DNA from: Gordius sp. MW1
Lineage: Eukaryota; Nematomorpha; Gordioida; Gordea; Gordiidae
Direction: 5' to 3'
DNA: 64,000 bases
NCBI GenBank assembly: GCA_964036665.1
Contig: OZ038528.1
Span: 6,454,501 to 6,518,500 of the forward strand
Under the pieces are notes generated by a model. It saw only the letters and a program-made list of their open reading frames with translations. It searched no databases and had not been told where the DNA came from. The translations under genes were made by a program, and so were the position numbers. Within the stretch, counting starts at the first letter, position 1. The number at the start of each line of letters is the position of its first letter. Below, piece by piece: positions 35,801 to 48,899 of the stretch.

Positions 35801-35971
35801 GATAAACTTTTGCTTCGTTTTTTTAAATGGGCATGCTTTTGGGCTGATTTTATTTTTCTCTTTTATCTTATGCTGTCACCTAGGTTGGTAATCAGTCTTT
35901 TCAACATTAATTTTCATTGGTCTCTCATTTTATTCCTTTAGAAATTAATTCCTCCAGGATAGTTGGATATA
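32863..35971. other. Intergenic DNA with a less AT-rich core at 33.7-34.6 kb
   Basis: No protein-coding exon is supported. Overlapping frames at 34362-34598 on both strands have low-complexity translations. The 33.7-34.6 kb core contains GCGATCGGCGGCCATG, CGCGCAATA, GCGAGAGCGAGGG and GCTTGCGCGCCCCC within an otherwise AT-rich locus, plus purine and pyrimidine tracts. It could be the promoter and untranslated first exon of SPRED, 8 kb downstream, or a CpG-containing enhancer; this is inference only. Confidence 0.3.
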
Positions 35972-36192
35972 CCGAATCGGGGTCAAAGTAGCAGAATGAT
36001 GAAAAAGTAGCAGAAAAATATTTTTTTAGATTATCAATATATTAGAATTAAATCTCAAATGGGGAGGGAATTTGATGTGCAAATAACCCTACCCTAAAAC
36101 GCCAACCTAAAACCCTAACCCTAACCCTCCTGACAAATCTTGATCTGGTTAATTTGGCTGTTTTTTTTTCTGCTACTTTGACCGGGTGCCCA
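35972..36192. mobile_element. TA-flanked MITE with CTGCTACTTTGACC ends
   Basis: Inverted ends share GGTCAAAGTAGCAGA, extended outward as CCGAATCGG on the left and as TGGGCACCC inverted on the right. TA flanks each side. The interior holds AACCCTAACCCTAACCCTCC (36111-36130). Length and TA sites suit a mariner-derived MITE. Confidence 0.78.
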
Positions 36193-38745
36193 TATACCAA
36201 TTGGCCAGCCAAATGAACTTGAGCTTTGATCAGGCTTGGACAAAGCCAAATTTAGCATTAGTTTTTAACTTGTAGTGAATTATCATTCGCCGCGATAAAG
36301 TTTCCATTTAGATAGGCAATCGGGAAGAAATAACGAGCTTATAACAAGTTTCTCCCCTTCAAATCGGACGTATTCTCACTTAATCAAATTGACCCGAATT
36401 CACAACCCACTTTTTAAGCTATGTAATAATGAGGTTTTAAGACACAGGCGATATTAATTGCTATATATCGACCCCAGAACGGGTCCCATTTTATATCGGG
36501 TTGCGGAGGATGGGTTCAAACCTCTTTAAAATATATTCATTTTTTATTGTTACTAATCCTATTAAAGTATGAATTGCCCTAGTTAATGAATTAACAAGTC
36601 TCTTGTCACCCCCACCTCGACAACGCCATTTGTCCAAGAAATATATGCTCCCAATCTTTGTATTTTTTGCAAGCTTTCCATAGATGTCAGTAAGTTAAGG
36701 AGTGGCGAAAGATAATTTATTTTATAGTTATCTAAAAATATGAAAAGTTTAATTTGTAGGGGGGGGGGCATTTGCCCCTTTTTGCCCTCATGGCCACTAC
36801 GTTCGTGGTCTGATCGTTTTCCGCATTTTTTTCCAAGTTTGCAATCCTCCCCTTACATTTTTGAAATGAAAAATTTAAATTTTTTTGCCGAGAGTTTGTT
36901 GAAACAGTGAAGGTGTGGTGTGGAGATTCAGTATTCCATCTCCACGCCTGCCATATTATTTTCAGTACACACCCTTTTTTATTTTTCCCTTTTTTGGCAA
37001 ATTGCTTTTACACCATTATAAACAAATTAATTAATTACCAAATTTCTCAGCAGCTTTGAAGCGTAATTTGTTAGTTTGCCAGTAATCGAGATTAGGCCAG
37101 AATTAAAGATTCTACTTATGCTTGGTTCCACTGCCTATTAAATTAGTCAAGAAGTAGATCGTTAAAAGATGACTAGAAGTGTAATATGATTTTGGGCAGC
37201 GTTTATATGATCTTTTAAAAAATGAATATTATTCCTAATTATCGTTAGAATGATGTTTGAAACTTGAAAATATGGGAAATGCGATTGAAATATTCTAATT
37301 TTACCACACCTACTTTGCCTGGCCGTAATTGTCTCGTTTGCTTTATGTATAAGACTTTATTTAATATTATAGATATATTTCTCGAATTTTGTAGTTTAAG
37401 TTTTTAAAATCCTATAAGCTCTAGTTTATTAGGCTCCGTTTAAATATTTAGAGATCTTACGCTTGTTTTCAATCAAGAAAATGGTAATCCCTAAAAATAA
37501 AAATCAATTTAGCTTTAATTTGCCGTTAGTTGGGTCACTTAAGCCGTTTAAATCTTTTAAATTGAATAACCATTAAATCAGAAATTGTATTAAATATGCT
37601 TACAAAGCTATTAAATCAAAGTTATAGTTATTGCGCCCCCATTCACTATTTTAACCCACAAGTTTGGTATTTAAGTGTTTCCCGTTTTGTCCTTTGCTGG
37701 CCCAAACCTATTAAGTTTTTGCGCATCTTTACCCATTAAATAACACTCTGCCATTTATTTTTAAATGGGCCACAGTTTTCAAATTGCCTCAAACTAAAGC
37801 CTAAGCTCACTCAGGTTAGGCTTAAACCACGTGTAAATTCGGTCTATGATGTGCCCTAAACGAATACCTCATCATACATCTTAGGGCTTGTCTTAATATC
37901 GGATTCAGATTCAAATGGCGCGAATTTATCTTTACCAAATATCCGATTCAATTTCATGTGTCAAACTCGGTTGTAATTATTAATATTTTGTTTTTTGATA
38001 GTTAAAAACGTTTTTTTTGTTTATTTCAACTCTTGAGATTAATCGCTGTAATGTTATGCGTCTGAAATGTAAATCTGCTGTGAATTCGACGTTACGACAC
38101 GGCTATTTTATAATTCGTACAACGATTTTTGCTGCGTAGCAAAATCCGATAGACAAGCCCCTTATGAATGAACTTATGTCTAAATTACACTGTAGCCCTT
38201 AAAATTTAAGCTACGTCTACGTTTTTTTGTCGTTTTTTGTTAAATGAATCTATTAATCGCTTAGCAGATCGTTTGGGTCCGGTTAATATCTAATAGATTG
38301 ATATCCGTTGGTAAATTTTCGTTGGTCAAACGCATTGATTAACATTATTACCAAAGATCAGTTACATTTTACATGTTATAACACTACAAGCCTGCAAGTC
38401 TATTTTTCAACCCCCCACTCGTCCCTAAAGCGTTTTAAATTTTTCCACCCAAACCCAACATAAAGGCATCCATCCTCTCTCGTAAAATACAAAAAATGAG
38501 GGTTGAAGTATTCTGTTTACGTTTAGCAACGTTTCCTGGAAATTTTATCCTCTTCTCTCTCCCCCTTCTTATTCAATTTCCCCTTCCATCTCTAGTTCTA
38601 ACAAACATGCATAATATTCTAGTTATGGAATCTAATTCTAACAAACAGCCCACGCTACGCTAAGGCTTGCCATTTTATTCCTCCCTCCCTCCCCCTCGCA
38701 CATTGCTACTAGATAGCTTGTTCTTGTTGTATGTAACGCGATTTT
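36193..38745. other. AT-rich intergenic DNA
   Basis: No gene supported. A scrap of the CATGGGCG MITE family (G run, GCATTTGCCCC, ATGGCCACTACG) lies at about 36755-36805. Pyrimidine-rich runs occur at 38520-38600. Confidence 0.45.
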
Positions 38746-38911
38746 CATAGCCAGCATTGAAATTAGAGGGGGGGGGGAGCAACAATGATATAGGGAGGGG
38801 CAAAATGATAATTTTTTGAAATTTTGGAAATAATCGTAATAAATTTGAACAAATTTTTGGATTTAGAGGGAGGCAGTCGCCTCTCCTTACCACCTTTTGG
38901 CGACGCCCATG
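38746..38911. mobile_element. hAT-type MITE, CATGGGCG family (copy 14)
   Basis: Left end CATAGCCAGCATTGAAATTA has lost part of its terminal repeat. The right end is TTTTGGCGACGCCCATG. Internal G run and AGGGAGGGGCAAAATGAT block are typical of the family. Confidence 0.82.
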
Positions 38912-41900
38912 TTCCTTCGTATTTTTCCATTTACTAAGACTTAGGTTAACCATTCGTTATAATCTCGAAATACTATTTTTTATTGTACAATTAGTATCAA
39001 TTTTTGGACCAATATCAAGCAAGCCGCTTGACTCAATAGGTGCATTATAAGATTTTAGCCTGAGCCCTTCAAGTTATCGCTTGGGTCTGGCACGTGAACA
39101 TGAAATCCCCTAACTCTTAATCTAATAAAATTGCTCATAGTTAGTTTAACCTATGAAATTCACAATAAGAAAGGCAAATCGGTCATAAATCTTTCTTATA
39201 ACTTTAATAACAACAAAAACATCGCACCTACATTGCGATTTTATTATATTTCCAAACGTGGCGATCTATCTACGCGTAGTTTTTTTTTGCCAGCAAGTAG
39301 ACCAAGTAACCACCCAGTTAGAGTTAGCGCGAGGAGCTAGTGGCAAAGAATGTATAAATATTGTACTTTAAATTTGTAAAAAATTATACAAAATTAGAAA
39401 TATTGTATCTAATAAAGTGGAGGTGAGGAGTAAAGTAGCTTTATTTGTGATTTAATTAGTTGCGGATGGATATAAGCATTTAAGATATCATGGCCGGTTT
39501 TAATAATGATAAATTGCTCTTTTAGTAATATATAAATGGATTTTGCTCCTTTGAAATTATTTCGCGAATATATTACTGAATTTAAATGGGAAATGCAAAT
39601 GATTCATTTTGATTAAACTTAAGAGAAAAGAGAATTATGAGGGGTAAATTTAGCTATATTCTTACCTCCAAAAAGTTTTTAATGGACATAGCAAAAGCCC
39701 TTATAATTAAAAGGGGTGAGGCAAATGTCCCTGCCCTGGCTACGCCCTTGCCTGCCACCACCCACCTTGATAGCTAACCTCATTTTTGCTAGCCATTTAA
39801 ATGACCATCGTCTAGTCGATTTTCTATCCCAGACTATCATCCCCTTTGTCTGCCTGTAACTTTAGCCTTGAATTGCGAAACCTTTATGAATAACCGCTAA
39901 TATTATAGAAAAATTTTGAAAAAATTAAAAAATTCTATATTATTCTTCCTTGTTCTCATCCCAAACTTATCCTTCACAAGATGGAGCTTGGGTAAGTGTG
40001 TGTTTAATCTCTCGATGTGCAAATAAAAATCATAAAAAGTTTTTTTTGCTGATATAAATAATTTTAAATTCTTCAAAATTTTCTCACGCGTCTCCTCACG
40101 TATGATGACTCTATTCCTTGTTTTGTGCGTAGCCAAATGTTAAATTCGACGTGAGGCAAAAAGGTTGGCATTGAATTGATTTAGGAACGGATCTCTCGTA
40201 ATTATGCATGTAAAAACTTGTTCCCCCCTAGGGGCTACGTCCATGTGACATGTTCTCGCTGAATTATAACAACATTCAACATTAACTCGTAAAATATGAA
40301 TTTACAGGTACGATAATGAACTTTTACGCCCAATTTACTATATCTGCAGCCCTAAGTGTACTACAGCTAGGGCAAGAATATCCCCTCGATAGTTTTGCCC
40401 CAGCTGATGCTAAATTGTAATTGCTACATTTTTCTCTAATCCCTGTATGGTGATAATTTGATATTTCATTAAAATTTTTATATTCTTTTTTGAAATTTTT
40501 GCGGGTATTTCATTTCAAGTTAGGGGGGCTAAGTTGAATTTCGAATTTTGCTTTTAAATAAGTTTTACATTTAATAATATCCTATTAATAACGAACGTAT
40601 TTTCCATATGCCCCTTCCCTACCCCCAACAGTATTTTTTTTACCTCGATTGACCTTCTATATTCCGGCTATAATAATTGCCGCGCGACTATATAACTAAC
40701 TACATAACGGAAACAACTGCATTGATTGTATTAATACATCATGTGTCATTCATCATAGGCTATCTCTACATATATACATAAATGTGTTAGGGGGGTGAAT
40801 GATCACTTCCGGCCCCCCCTCCCGCTTTGTTTTTAAAAATATTGACACAAACTCCATTAGACTAAATACGATACAAATAAGACACTACTTTTAAGATTTA
40901 AAACATGTTTATATGCATTTGTTTAAATCAATTTGATAGGCCATAATTTTGGCAAACAATAGCTATTTTTCTACTCTCCAAATTTCTAAATCCTTTCATA
41001 TTTTAAATTTCGAGAGCCAACTAGGTTCTACGCTAAAATTCTCATTGGTCGTCTCCATTTATGCTTGGTGGGGCAGCTGCCTCTTGTAATATCTCACAAC
41101 TATTCATTTCCTTTCTATATTATGAATGACCACGACAATTTCATTGTGTTCCTGCACTTTTCAAAACCGGATGAGAACCGTAAAAGAGTTTCTGTTTTTC
41201 CGCAAAAATGCGTTGATATAATAATTTATTAGACAGCAATTGTTCAGCTAATTAATGATACCCCGGTTCTCATTAAATTTACATATTTACTTATAAGTTA
41301 CCCTTTATATGAGCAATTTAAAAATATGCGGCCAAATAACACAATTTTGGCATATCTACTAAGAATTAATGTAATATATGATTACAAATTATTGTTGTGC
41401 AACAACTTAAGATTTGGTTAGCCAACCTTTGGTTTTAGTCGACTAAATGTAGTCTATCTATTCCTAGGCTTAGTCGAAATTAGAAGAGCCTTAGAGCAAA
41501 GGAAAAGAATTAAAGTCTTTTTACAACACTATTACTTATTTTTATCGTAAGTAATTTGTTTAAAATTTGTCACAAATATGTCGTTTTTTCGTGTGAATTT
41601 TGTTGCCTGGACATATAATTTTAACGTTTGCAAGGGGTAGTCTGATAAAGCTATCAAATAATTAAAAATACTTTGACCTTGTACGGGCGCATAGTTAGTA
41701 ATTTCATGTTATTATAACCTTAAAAGAGCATTTAGCTTTTGCGCACAATCCCTGCCCCTTCCGGTCAGCAAGACATAATTGAGCTCAGGACGGAGACGGG
41801 TCTAATTATAGGTTAGGGAAACAGTTTACATACAAATATTTGAACGGGCGCGTTATTAATTTTTGGAATGTCTTTAACACCTTACTTCCGGTCAATGAGC

Positions 41901-42609
41901 GACCCTTTTAACCCCTCTTCAACATGGGGCGGTGTTCAAATAAACTAGCTCAATTAAAAGTCTATGAATATCATTGCGAGTTATCCGCGCCTTTTTTAGT
42001 AACTTTTATATACATTTATGTTTGCTAGGGGGCTCGCGATATATGGTGATTTATTTTGATGAATTGTATTTTAAGGTTTTGATTTAGGAATCTGTGAGGT
42101 TAATCTTTCGCGAGCTAGATAAATTTTGAGCCCGACCCGATTCTACCCCCTCTTAACAAAATTAGTTATTCTATAATACCTCCTCAAATATCTCCCAAGT
42201 TATATATCAAATATGGTGCCAAATATCAAAGCTATTTTTCTGAATCTGAATTTTGTTCGATCAAACGCGACCTATTGAAAAATATATTTTAGATATGTAG
42301 CTGAACATATTTTTAGCACTTTGTGAAATAGCCCTTTTTACTATTAAAAATTTTGCAGAAGATTCCTTTTAAATTTAATTTTTGGTTAGTCTATTGCATT
42401 ATTGATAACAATTTTTTATCCGATCCGAATTAAATTTTGACTTTACAATTTGAATCCACCCCAAACTATTTATCAGACTTTCATCCCCTCTCTTTAAATC
42501 CCATTTTTAAAGTATTAAAAATAAGAAGGCAATTTGGCACAAAGTATCATCTTTCATAATTATATTCGCGTCACAACTCTATATAACAAATATCGCCATT
42601 TTTGTATAG
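38912..42609. other. Upstream flank of SPRED with MITE scraps
   Basis: Right-end fragments of the CATGGGCG family lie at about 39705-39750 (CCCTGGCTACGCCCTTG) and 40220-40245 (CCTAGGGGCTACGTCCATG). The rest is AT-rich, with frames too short and unlike proteins. The 5' exon of SPRED, including its start codon, is expected here or further upstream but I could not place it. Confidence 0.45.
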
Positions 42610-45600
42610 AAAATCGACACCCCCCAACATCGAATACAGTGGACAAACTAGCACCCCACCACGACGAGAGTGTGATGAGCTCCTAGGTCAATCGGCAGAT
42701 ATCGGAGCAGTCCTTATTGTTCAACAGCAGAACAAAACACAAGTACCCACAGTGGGCCGCCCTAAGAGCCCGTCTCCGCCATGTTGTTTATTGCAGGTCA
42801 GGGCTCAGGTGATGAGACGAGACGATTCTTCGGGTGGCTGGTTGCCTATGGAGGGTGGAGGCTTGAGCCAAATAGCTTTACACGAAAGTACTACCACTGC
42901 CCAGCCGGGCTCGGGTCTGAGCCCATCCGGCCAAAGGAGCTACTTGATTACGGGTCATCGCATAGCCGATAACATGGTAAGTTGGCTAGCAGTCGTTCTG
43001 GTTGCGTTGTTATATTGTAACTAATTTCGCAAATCGATTAAATTGCATACGAGATCGTAAGTTAAGTTGGGCACTTTTTTGGGGTTGAGCTCAAATTTGG
43101 GGAGATTTGTTTGAGCTCGACTCGTGCCCGAAAATCTGATTAATTTGTTAAATTTTGAAATTTGAAGTATTATTTGTAAGCTCTTTTTGACAGGGTATAA
43201 TTTTAAGGAATTGGAAAGTCACAGTTTTTTAAACATGTCACGAAGCGTAATCTTTTCAAGGGTGATTATAACTTTACCTCCGCTCTATTTTATTTTCGCT
43301 GCTTGAGATTATTTGAAATATAGTATACCTTGCTCACCTTTTTTTAGATAGCTTAAGCTCCCTGAACCCATCTAGGTGTCCGCTCGACCATGCCCGAACC
43401 AATAGAGCTGCCCGAACTGTCCGGCCCGATCTAGGTCAAATTTAAGACAGTTGCGGGTAGTGGGCCGGGCCGGGTCGGATCTTTTTGCCCTCTGAATCAA
43501 ATACACTATCGCAAAATGTATTTTCGAGGGAAACACAGTTCTCAACTCTCGCTATAAATTTATAAATTAAGCGCTTAAACAGACGAATATATTAATCAAA
43601 GTCTATTAACGACTATTTTGGTAAAATCTGATTTAATATATAATCACTTTTTGTCCATTTCTCAGCCGATACTTGAGTGCAGGGTAGAGGGTGGAGGCAT
43701 GCAGTACATCCGCGCAAATCCCACCTTCCATCACTGGAGGACCGCCGATAACCGTAGGTTCGGCCTAACCTTTCAGAGCCCGCACCAGGCAAACGCCTTT
43801 GATACTGGTCTCCAAACGGCCATCCGATCTATTGCAGACCCAACTCCCCTCCCTCTGGCTCATCCCCCCGCCCTTAGGCTCACCACTTGTGGTACGTACT
43901 AAGATATTAGAAAAATATTTCCCCTTAAAATATGTTGTGAAATACGAATTTTAGTGGATATGTTTTGTTGACCGACTATGGAGGGACTTAGCCTAAGTTT
44001 GACATTTTGTGAGGGCTTTAATACATTTGCAAATTTAAGAATTAATAAGTTGAAGTAGTGTTTGCAATCTTTTTAACTGGATAAGTAGGTTTTTTTTAAC
44101 TTTTAAGATCCTTTACTAACCTTTTTTACTTCTTTATACAATGCAGCGATCACGAGTTCCTCCTTAGCTTCGATTGTACGCACTACGTATTCACCCTCGG
44201 ACGTCGGCATTTTACCCCTCCCAAATCAGGTAAATGAATTTTACACTTTTTAATCCACTTAATCAGTTTGATATTTTTTTATGGGACGTGTTAATATTAA
44301 TTTTTAGCCAGAGGCAGGTTAGGCAAATATGTTAAAATTCTGAAAAATTGTAGATGTACCCCCCCCCCCCCCCCTTCCAACATTATTATAAAACTTTTAG
44401 TCTCCCTTCCCCACTCCATTCCTGGCATAGGTCGTTTAGATTATTAGTTTCGGGTAGTCTGCAATATATTTCTATAAACTTAGTTATCGATTTCACAAAA
44501 AATTAGACAAAAGCCACTCGGCAATACGTAAGGGGGTGTCTTTAATTTATTTAAAATAATGCTCTTAAACAGTTCCCCTAAGCCATTGCAAAAATAATGT
44601 TAAATTTTCCCATTCAATTTAATATGTATTCGCGTTTGACTGTTCTTTAGTATTTATATTCATTGCCTGAATGCAATATTACATCTACGAAATCCCCCTT
44701 AAAACGTTACTCTGCAGGACTTTAATATTATTTGGTTTTTTTTCATTTTACGCCACAGGTACCATCGTTGGGAACGGGAGGAGAAAGTTTGCATTTGAAT
44801 TCACCACATCAGGTACCCTGCGGCAACGACCAAAAGAGGGAGGAGGCTATAATGGGGGGAGGAGCTCGAAACGTTTTACCCTATTACGTGTCGCCACGTC
44901 ATCATAGGCGTTACCTGGGCTCTCTTCGCCATCCATCTCGCACCCCTCAGCCTTCCCCCCTTACCCCTCAGGGTTTTTAATTTTTTTGTTTTTAACTATT
45001 ACGATAAATTAATTGGAAATTTTATTTGTACGATTTTGAAAAATACTACGTTATGAATGTTTAGATAGGCTTGAGATAGGGTTGAGTTTAGGAATTAAAC
45101 TAGGCATAAGTTTAACATGACACTTACTGAGTGCGGGTGCGGGTTGTGTTACAAATATTACTTTTTTCATAGCTATGAAATGATGATTTAATTTAGCCTT
45201 TTATCTAAATTTTGCCAAGGAATTTAATACGGGCATATTTTTATAGTTATAGAAGCTTAGGTTAATCCTGTGATAGATCATTTGGATTAAGGTTTTGCAA
45301 GCGGACAGCGTAACAGAATTATTATGGTATAAGGGGGCTGTTTAGCTAACTTATCCAAAATTTTTGCTAAAATCACCCTGGTTTTTTGGTGCAAATCGTT
45401 CCCAAAAAATATAAATACTCCTGACGTAAGTGACTTAAGTAGCCACGACCTTGTTAAGGTGGCCGCCTAGCTAATATATATTTTTATAAACCAAAACAAC
45501 ACCAATCTTAACGCAAAATTACTTTATGCCTTTAGAGGTTACCCTTAATTCTTATTTTAGCACATTTCTTTTGTTGTCTCGCGCTTTCATGAACAATTAA

Positions 45601-47789
45601 TAAACTCCATTCTTAACCACATCTAGGCTTTACCACGACCTCGCACATCTCGCCCCTGCCAACCATAATATCCGAAGAGCTCAAACCTCGCAGGCCAGAG
45701 CCCGTGCCTTCTACCCCACCCTCCACTAATGGAGGTTTTAAACGGAGCCCACCCTCTACTTTGATTCCCACCCCCGACCTGGGCCCGTATGACGATTCAT
45801 ATAAGCGTCGCCCCTCGCTCCCCAAATACTATGATACGGGGGGAGGGGAAGCCTCCAAAATCGCTCAAGCCCTTAACCACTCACCTACCAGAACAACCGG
45901 TATAACCCTAAGAACGAGGATTTTGCATGGCAATAGATATATTTTAAAAGTCTATTTTCCAACTCATGATTGAAAAGTTATTTTACGGCAAAATTTGCGT
46001 ATTTTATGTATTAGCCCAAACATTCACGTTTTCATTGAAGTTGTCATTTTTAAACCACATCAAAAACAACTCTTATTTAGTTAACTAATATATGGTTATA
46101 ATAAAGTAGCTTGCATCCTCTTTTCTTTGCTAAAGCTTCTTTTTTATGATACAATAATGTCGGAACTTAAAATTTACCGAGCGTTTGTATATATTTAATT
46201 TAAACCATACTTGACATTTTATCAAAAGGTTTGGCCTTATTTGTAGTATTTTGAAACTAAATTTAACGCTTCTCTATAACAGCCTGGTGGCCCAACGCTA
46301 ATCCTACACCCACTCGGGTAAAAACGGCTGGTGTCCATTGTAAATACTGGGGACCACCACCAGAACACGCATACGCCCCCTCTTGCAAGCAGCACAAACG
46401 GGAAGCTAACACCAGCAATAATGGGAACAACAAGCATAAACGGACTGGCCGCGGCGGGCATAATATTGTTCCCACCAAAGCCCTAAATAACAAATCTACT
46501 CAACAACCACGTCGAACCGCGGGGAATACCACGGCCTATCATAGCGCCTTGGGCTTAAACCCGGGCTCCGGCCTACCACCTAGCCGGTTTGCCACACTCG
46601 CCCGCACCATAACTTGTCTCCGATGCGCTTCCTGTTTCATTTTTACCCTAACAGATGAAGAGTGGGAAGACCCCTGCTTTTGTCCGCCCCTCTCGCACGC
46701 CCAACCCAGGCACAACGCCCAAACCCGAGGCTGCTCTTCCTCGTCTCATAACAGCGACGATACCTCTAGCTTGGGTTCGGTCGTATTAGATACACCCGAA
46801 CAGGGGGCAGCTTCTTTCTCGTAAGACCCCTACAAAGGCATATATAGAAATAAACGTGATGAATTGATGGCGTAGTTGGTAGAGCTCTGCAGGGGTCGCT
46901 TGAAGCCTGACTCGGCTTGAGAAAGTTTAGGGTCGGCTCGGGCAAAATTTAAAACAGAAAGATAGGCCTCGGATTGGGGCTGATTAATTGTGGCAATAAT
47001 AATTTAAGTCTTTATACCAAACATATATCAATTATAAATACAAATATTAAAAATTATCTAATTTCTGATTGCATGGTAAAATAATTTTAAATCTAAAATT
47101 TTGCTAATTTAATTTGAAGAATCGGGTCGGGCCAAAAATAAAAAAAGGCCTTTCGGGCCGAGCTCCGATCGAATAAATTTCTTTTGCTGGGCCCTAGTTG
47201 TGCAACATAATTTTCAATTTACTATTCTTTTAAATATTGACGAAGGTAATGTAAACCTCTAAAAATTGTTAATGAGGTTCAAAATATACAAATTTAGTGG
47301 AATTAAAATTTACTAGCATTGGCCAAAATTTTTGGTTCTTAACATGATAAAAGAGTTATAACGCTCGAGTTTCCTAGAAATTATAGAGATGGCAATTGTT
47401 TGTTGAAAAGTATTAAAAACCTAAGTAATAATAATTGACTGCCTTCTGCGCTTTTAATAGGCTATCGAGAATGGTTTGTTCAAATTAACGTCAATAAACG
47501 AGGGGCCATTTTAAATCTCAACTATCCATCTTTTCCATACTTCATATACAGATCCCATACCCAATCCACGTTCGTGAGGTGGAGCCTGCTAGGCCTACTT
47601 TCCATCCTCTTACCCTGCCTTTGCCTCTACCCCTTCTTCAAATGCTGCCACCGTTTAGGGGCTTGGTGTGGTCTGTGTCCCACACCGGACCACGCCCTCT
47701 CGACGCCCTTACCCTCGCGGCGCCACGAGCTAGGGCCAAGCAGACCCTCTTCAGTTTCGACGTCCACTACCATCACCATTCAACCATAA
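42610..47789 (+). CDS. SPRED: SPRED: Sprouty-related protein with EVH1 domain
   Basis: Seven exons join in frame: 42610-42976, 43666-43891, 44147-44229, 44759-44972, 45627-45899, 46283-46820, 47552-47789 (stop TAA), giving 645 codons. A start exon is missing upstream. The EVH1 domain (about residues 63-185) shows RAQVMRRDDSSGGWLPM, a YLITGHRI strand, NPTFHHWR and FGLTFQSP, all hallmarks of SPREDs. The middle is Pro/Ser-rich. The C-terminal Sprouty domain (about 405-605) has HCKYW, TCLRCASC, EEWEDPCFC, then after an insert FVRWSLLGLLSILLPCLC and CCHRLGAWCG. SPREDs sit at the plasma membrane through the cysteine-rich domain and, with neurofibromin bound by EVH1, restrain Ras-Raf-MAPK signalling. 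A perfect acceptor inside exon 1 (before 42797) may give a shorter form. The exon 4 donor (G/GTTTTT) is weak but needed for frame. Confidence 0.92.
43370..43500. repeat. GGCC-rich dispersed repeat in SPRED intron 1
   Basis: Contains GCCCGAACTGTCCGGCCCG and GTGGGCCGGGCCGGGTCGG. It resembles islands at 12.4, 22.6, 25.5, 46.9 and 55.8 kb. Confidence 0.5.
44305..44430. mobile_element. Possible decayed CATGGGCG MITE in SPRED intron 3
   Basis: TTAGCCAGAGGCAGG at the left, a C run at 44359-44374, and CATTCCTGGCATAGG at the right follow the family layout. Terminal repeats are worn and no target duplication is visible. Confidence 0.4.
46862..47190. repeat. GGCC-rich repeat with tRNA A-box-like head, SPRED intron 6
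   Basis: Begins TGGCGTAGTTGGTAGAGCTC, very like a tRNA A box region, then GGTCGGCTCGGGC and later ATCGGGTCGGGCC and GGCCTTTCGGGCC. No B box was found, so a tRNA gene is not called. A tRNA-derived SINE relic is possible. Confidence 0.4.
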
Positions 47790-48384
47790 AAATCAATGTC
47801 GTCTTGCTATCATATTTTTTACGACACTCCGTTTATAGTTTTTAACCACCTTGCGTTATTCCCCCAATACCACGTACACACAAACACATACATTTAATGC
47901 ATTTATACGCTTGGCTCAAGCCCATGCCAATCATCACGCTCCCCCCTCTCTCTCACTATATGTATTTATGGCTATAAATTGAATCAATCGTACCCAGCGC
48001 GGTCGTATATATTAAGTGCGTTTTTGATCGTAGCAGTTAAACTAGACACACGCCTTACGTGTAAGTGTATGTGTTCCCTCGCAATTTTGCAACTGTATTT
48101 GTACAATATAAAATGTGTAATATGTTATCCTGTCTCCTTTAGCCGGTTCATTTTGAATTTGTATGCCAATTTATAATCCAATAAGAATATTTTAAATTAA
48201 GGTAATTTTAAGACAAAATAGCCTTACCATTAGAAACTCAAAAAATTATTTTTTATACATACGTATATAAACAAAGTTAGAAACGAAATGCAATACCTTG
48301 GTTGTAATAGTATATTACAACAAATAGACTAAGGTTGTAAAACCATATTGAGGATTGTATATTAAAATAGAGGCATAAAAGTAC
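47790..48384. other. 3' flank of SPRED
   Basis: Probably includes the 3' untranslated region. No canonical AATAAA was found close to the stop; weak variants occur near 48098 and 48180. No further gene is seen. Confidence 0.4.
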
Positions 48385-48899
48385 TAGTGTTTCGATCTCA
48401 TCTCGGTCTCGAAAACAAAGTCTCGTCTCGGGAGCGATTATGAAAATCTCGTCTCGACTTTTTTAAAAAAAAATATACAGAATAAAAATTTCTCCTGTTT
48501 TATTAAAAATATTTAAAAAGTGTTAAAAAATCCAAATGGCAAATTTTTATATTTTTAAAAAAACTTTAATACAGAAACTTTTTAAAGATTACATCTCATT
48601 GGCAATATAAAAATATGAATTAATTCATAAAGATAACATTTCCTATGGAAAGTGCAGACTACAAAAACTATAAATAAATATGAAGTATAGAAAATTAAAT
48701 TCTAATGTTCTAGCAAAGAATTATAACATTTTTATCAAATTCTCTGGGTTTGCAACTCTAAATAGACTGAGAAAGTTATAAGTTCGCTTATAGCTAACTT
48801 AGTTGCACAATTGAGCAAATTGAGACCCTTTATTAACTCTGGCTAAAGCTTCAAAGTAGACCTTAACATATTTAAGGCAAACGTTAAAGTCAATTGATA

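Noticed and set aside
36111..36130. Interstitial telomere array
   Set aside because: Only about three AACCCT units inside a MITE; too short to be a telomere remnant by itself. Kept only as a low-interest observation.
46237..46493. Minus-strand frames over SPRED exon 6
   Set aside because: Shadows of the real + strand exon, which has Sprouty-domain cysteines and phase-consistent splice sites.
46862..46935. tRNA gene suggested by GGCGTAGTTGGTAGAGC
   Set aside because: Only the A-box part fits. There is no B box, no anticodon arm pairing and no acceptor stem partner in the next 60 bases.
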